A DNA stretch of 18,634 nt from Chrysochromulina tobinii (taxonomy: Eukaryota > Haptophyta > Prymnesiales > Chrysochromulinaceae): positions 1 through 18,634 of the forward strand of contig JWZX01001733.1 of the NCBI GenBank assembly GCA_001275005.1, in the 5' to 3' direction. Below, piece by piece: positions 17,201-18,634 of the stretch. Numbering within the stretch: the stretch's first letter is position 1; the number at the start of each line of letters is the position of its first letter. Below the pieces are notes generated by a model. The model saw only the letters and a list, made by a program, of their open reading frames with translations. It had not been told where the DNA came from and searched no databases. A program made the translations under genes and the position numbers.

Positions 17201-18634
17201 ACGTAACATTCAGTTCCACCAGCTTGCGCACGCCGCAGTCGGTGCAGTCGGTGCCGATGGCGCAGGATGTGTACTGCATGCCAGGACCGCCGTCGTCGCA
17301 ATCGCCATCGGAGGCCCACACGCACGTCTCGGTGCAGAGAGACGCATTCACACTCGCCGCGGTCGCGATCGCGCTGGCAATCTCACTTCGCACACTCTCG
17401 GTGAACGCGGCGACGTCACCGGCAAGTTGAAGGGTGAATGTGATGGTGCGGTCCGTCGAATACACCGGCGCGGTGAGTGGCGTAGACGTGAGAGCGTTGC
17501 GCGCCGCATTGGCGCGCGCCGCACCCGCTGGGGCGGGGACGGCCGAGCCAAGGGAGCCGTTGAAGGTGGACTCGGGGAAGGTGAGCCGAAAGGTCATAGT
17601 GCTCGCAAGGACCGTCGAGCGTACGAATTCCGGGCTGGTTGCCGTCAGCTCACGAGATACTTGGCAAGGCACTGGGGGGGTTGCACAGCGCGCAACGTTG
17701 CCCACCGTCTTCATGAACTCAAACACTTCCTCCTGTGTAACATTTCGTGGGGGGAAGGAGAAGGTGACGCGCACCACGGGAACGCCTCCAATGATGAGCG
17801 CTCCGGCTGGCAACGGCGGGAGCGGCGGATATCCGGGCGACGGTGGGGAATACAAGATGCGGATCCCACAATCGTTGCAGTCTGTGCCCAAGGCGCAATC
17901 GTCGAATTCAGCACCGGGCCCGCCATCGTCGCAAGTGCCGTCGTCGATAAACGAGCAGTAATCTTCCCCATCGTTATTAGAGCAGAGGCCGGGTATTTGA
18001 GGCGGCGGCGACGGTGGAATTGGCGGGAGCGCCGGTGGCCCCGGCGGTGACGGTGGCATCGGCGGTGATGACGGTGGTGGCGGTGGCATTGGTGGTGACG
18101 GTGGCATCGGTGGCGATGATGGTGGAATAGCAGTGGTACAGATCACAAAGCCTGAACGCGAGACCGCTTCATCGCTTGACCATGTCAAGAGTGTTCCGGC
18201 GGACACTTGCACATTCGTCGGGGCTGTGGAGCCGGAGTAAGCAACGCCTCCAATCGTGATAAAATCGTATCCGATCTCGGTGTTGAACTCGAGGAATCGA
18301 AGTGTCATTGGCACTTCCGCTCGTATCGTGCAAGCCTCGAGGTTGCCATGGCTGCCAGGGCCATCGGTGATGCAATACCCATCGGAGGTGACCTCGCAAT
18401 ACGATTCACCCGAAAGAATCGACCAGATTGGTCCCGGCGGGCCAGGGCCAGGACCAGGACCCGGGCCAGGACCACCGCCACCGCCTCCTGCGCCGCTGCC
18501 TGCTCCCGTTGGTGGTGCCGCCGTTGGTGGCGGATCAACCAAGCCGCCGTAGTCGTAACTCTCTGGGATTGGCCCCGGCGTTGGTCGCACCGCCGGTGGT
18601 GGCAGCGGCGGCGGGGGGGGGGGGGGGGTTGGGG
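14211..18634 (-). CDS. Multidomain Cys-loop-family ion channel with EF-hand tail, 5' partial
   Basis: The frame runs off the window's right end with no ATG; 1,459 codons are visible downstream of 18590, used for numbering. Order: CUB-like 59-153 (C65, C73, C87, C151); Pro-rich linker; three Cys-rich modules (203-244, 419-455, 583-627) ending GTDCxDCGxR or a variant; LNR/Notch-like 630-679 (CDPNCNNRECGYDAG). The ligand-binding domain is about 690-1010, with WADPRL (770-775), FWVP (811-814) and YPFDQQ (924-929), but S917 and L931 stand where the Cys-loop cysteines belong. R1010-N-P1012 precedes TM1 (1013-1036). TM2 has D1045 at -1', R1046 at 0' and L1055 at 9', pointing to a cation channel. TM3 is 1078-1101. 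Two more hydrophobic segments follow (1120-1137, 1143-1168). Then come a canonical EF loop (1208-1219), a degenerate one, and a Tudor/SH3-like module (1363-1418). It should sit in the plasma or flagellar membrane. The ligand is unknown. Confidence 0.85.
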   Translation of the reverse strand, partial: PTPPPPPPPLPPPAVRPTPGPIPESYDYGGLVDPPPTAAPPTGAGSGAGGGGGGPGPGPGPGPGPPGPIWSILSGESYCEVTSDGYCITDGPGSHGNLEACTIRAEVPMTLRFLEFNTEIGYDFITIGGVAYSGSTAPTNVQVSAGTLLTWSSDEAVSRSGFVICTTAIPPSSPPMPPSPPMPPPPPSSPPMPPSPPGPPALPPIPPSPPPQIPGLCSNNDGEDYCSFIDDGTCDDGGPGAEFDDCALGTDCNDCGIRILYSPPSPGYPPLPPLPAGALIIGGVPVVRVTFSFPPRNVTQEEVFEFMKTVGNVARCATPPVPCQVSRELTATSPEFVRSTVLASTMTFRLTFPESTFNGSLGSAVPAPAGAARANAARNALTSTPLTAPVYSTDRTITFTLQLAGDVAAFTESVRSEIASAIATAASVNASLCTETCVWASDGDCDDGGPGMQYTSCAIGTDCTDCGVRKLVELNVTSCSVVACGTATGVILAVHIRTLAASATTVHSSISNAISSPSLATLMLANVNVTGVRRARRLAASVIAIMAMPDVISGPNVIGAFGITNLPHATITSAAVPYYKPPSPPPAPPPPAAPPGLCSNTCDTSGSGGTPGVCNDGVSPDPFPFRQLCPFGSDCNDCGSRDFCVTCSLECQRRNNALTDRNRQNGCMESMYVDAVCDPNCNNRECGYDAGACTQSQIRPVCMAEQDLGRIDYSTKPEALGLLVGASDGSFGFLNSTLSPGTSTHVMGLVPVALSLDLSPIRLVLQNDFNENYIFAEMTYTLQWADPRLARSPCAGALSGMLSLDFEQGMSQIAREAARAMRSKFWVPSLVQTDAVPGYRGLDDTTDFSLGTETILIDGAPGSRDEGLRVPIPVQPWLDGYGTELPESAPSATPSVVLPIAKQFTSGSRNTSACVGCASWTGDIEFQLLQSHHIYFFYPFDQQELRLTVEVTGAWLYGCVGTGADSPVLAAMGLTEENKDTVLLPPTAEWYLNGPLSESVRVAHPFNNGVEEVHRCEVVMFANRNPTVFIFRALVTTIIVVFGSLLTAIFMHAEEHSGDRASVLYIAFLISLTNMATTNLGLGKVSALLWYDLFNLSQLLLSLVAVAETMVVHLLFKHNAGKLATHIDSVCRQTLPALYIGVTTGIFVYGMGRGRVLYTMVGYAIMGIFIITMIPATLFFVWARQGRLGRWQAKCIKELKKADPDDGEEYDKAVGQVFHAFDVDESGELDTDELRDLFVALHPKISRDDLSSCIRCMSAYVDPASGVLTEPKFLDALIEGERTLSQRIKERNTGPKVPMLRMKTRDLGQFQEDPMAIADDEREKVLEEDVIRRHRKIGTPDTDASPLVTMPQRAEVVTVSSTSTNSLGGADRSHIAQFAKGDKVLYTTKAFGPQIRAEIKRVHTETTPPCYTIRYEGLAIEKQTEEHQLTLAFPPPPPPSGSPTSALALEASQKLKEQVSEQVSNETQEARRV
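18430..18490 (-). repeat. Gly/Pro dipeptide repeat in channel N-terminus
   Basis: The minus strand encodes poly-Gly, then alternating Pro-Gly (residues 35-53 of the visible frame), just before the CUB-like domain. It acts as a flexible extracellular linker and is probably length-variable. Confidence 0.7.
18613..18628 (+). repeat. Homopolymer of 16 G near window end
   Basis: A run of 16 G, followed by TTGGGG, encodes poly-Pro on the minus strand. The channel frame passes through it toward its missing 5' end. Homopolymers of this kind are prone to length error, so frame upstream of it is uncertain. Confidence 0.85.

Noticed and set aside
1-18634. tRNA or rRNA genes
   Set aside because: No cloverleaf with A and B box sequences or conserved rRNA core was recognised by eye. 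A covariance-model scan would be decisive.

Overview
The window reads as nuclear DNA from a GC-rich, intron-poor unicellular eukaryote. The evidence is long open frames with strong G/C at third codon positions, proline- and alanine-rich linkers, animal-type extracellular modules (CUB-like, Notch/LNR-like), a pentameric ligand-gated ion channel, EF-hand and ankyrin domains, and no bacterial-style operons or ribosome binding sites. A haptophyte-like alga fits best. That placement is an inference from composition and domain style, not a match to a named genome.

Layout: 1-380 is an AT-rich, gene-free stretch with short repeats. 455-2418 (minus) holds a broken or mis-assembled gene whose coding signal jumps between frames, has an in-frame TGA and crosses a large GGC/GGA/GGT triplet tract. 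2843-3850 (minus) is an unrecognised single-pass membrane protein. 3851-4466 is a divergent promoter region with a cluster of TACCGGTA palindromes and a 17-bp perfect inverted repeat about 450 bp apart. 4467-6893 (plus) is a fusion of a degenerate PhyH-like oxygenase, ankyrin repeats and an intact prolyl-4-hydroxylase-like oxygenase. 7236-8531 (plus) is a probably N-myristoylated ankyrin protein with a candidate 48-nt in-frame intron. 8861-13459 (plus) is a 1,532-residue coiled-coil/WD-repeat protein. 13460-14210 is the convergent intergenic region and carries a strong hairpin. 14211 to the window end (minus, 5'-truncated) is the most striking gene.

That last gene encodes a Cys-loop-family channel with the two Cys-loop cysteines missing. 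Its long extracellular N-terminus has CUB-like, Cys-rich and LNR-like modules. After the channel there is an apparent fifth membrane segment, a canonical EF-hand and a Tudor/SH3-like module. It looks like a cation channel with a calcium-sensing cytosolic tail.

No operon or single pathway links the genes. Shared themes are membrane signalling (channel, myristoylated ankyrin protein, single-pass membrane protein) and ankyrin repeats in two adjacent genes. No tRNA, rRNA or CRISPR array was seen.
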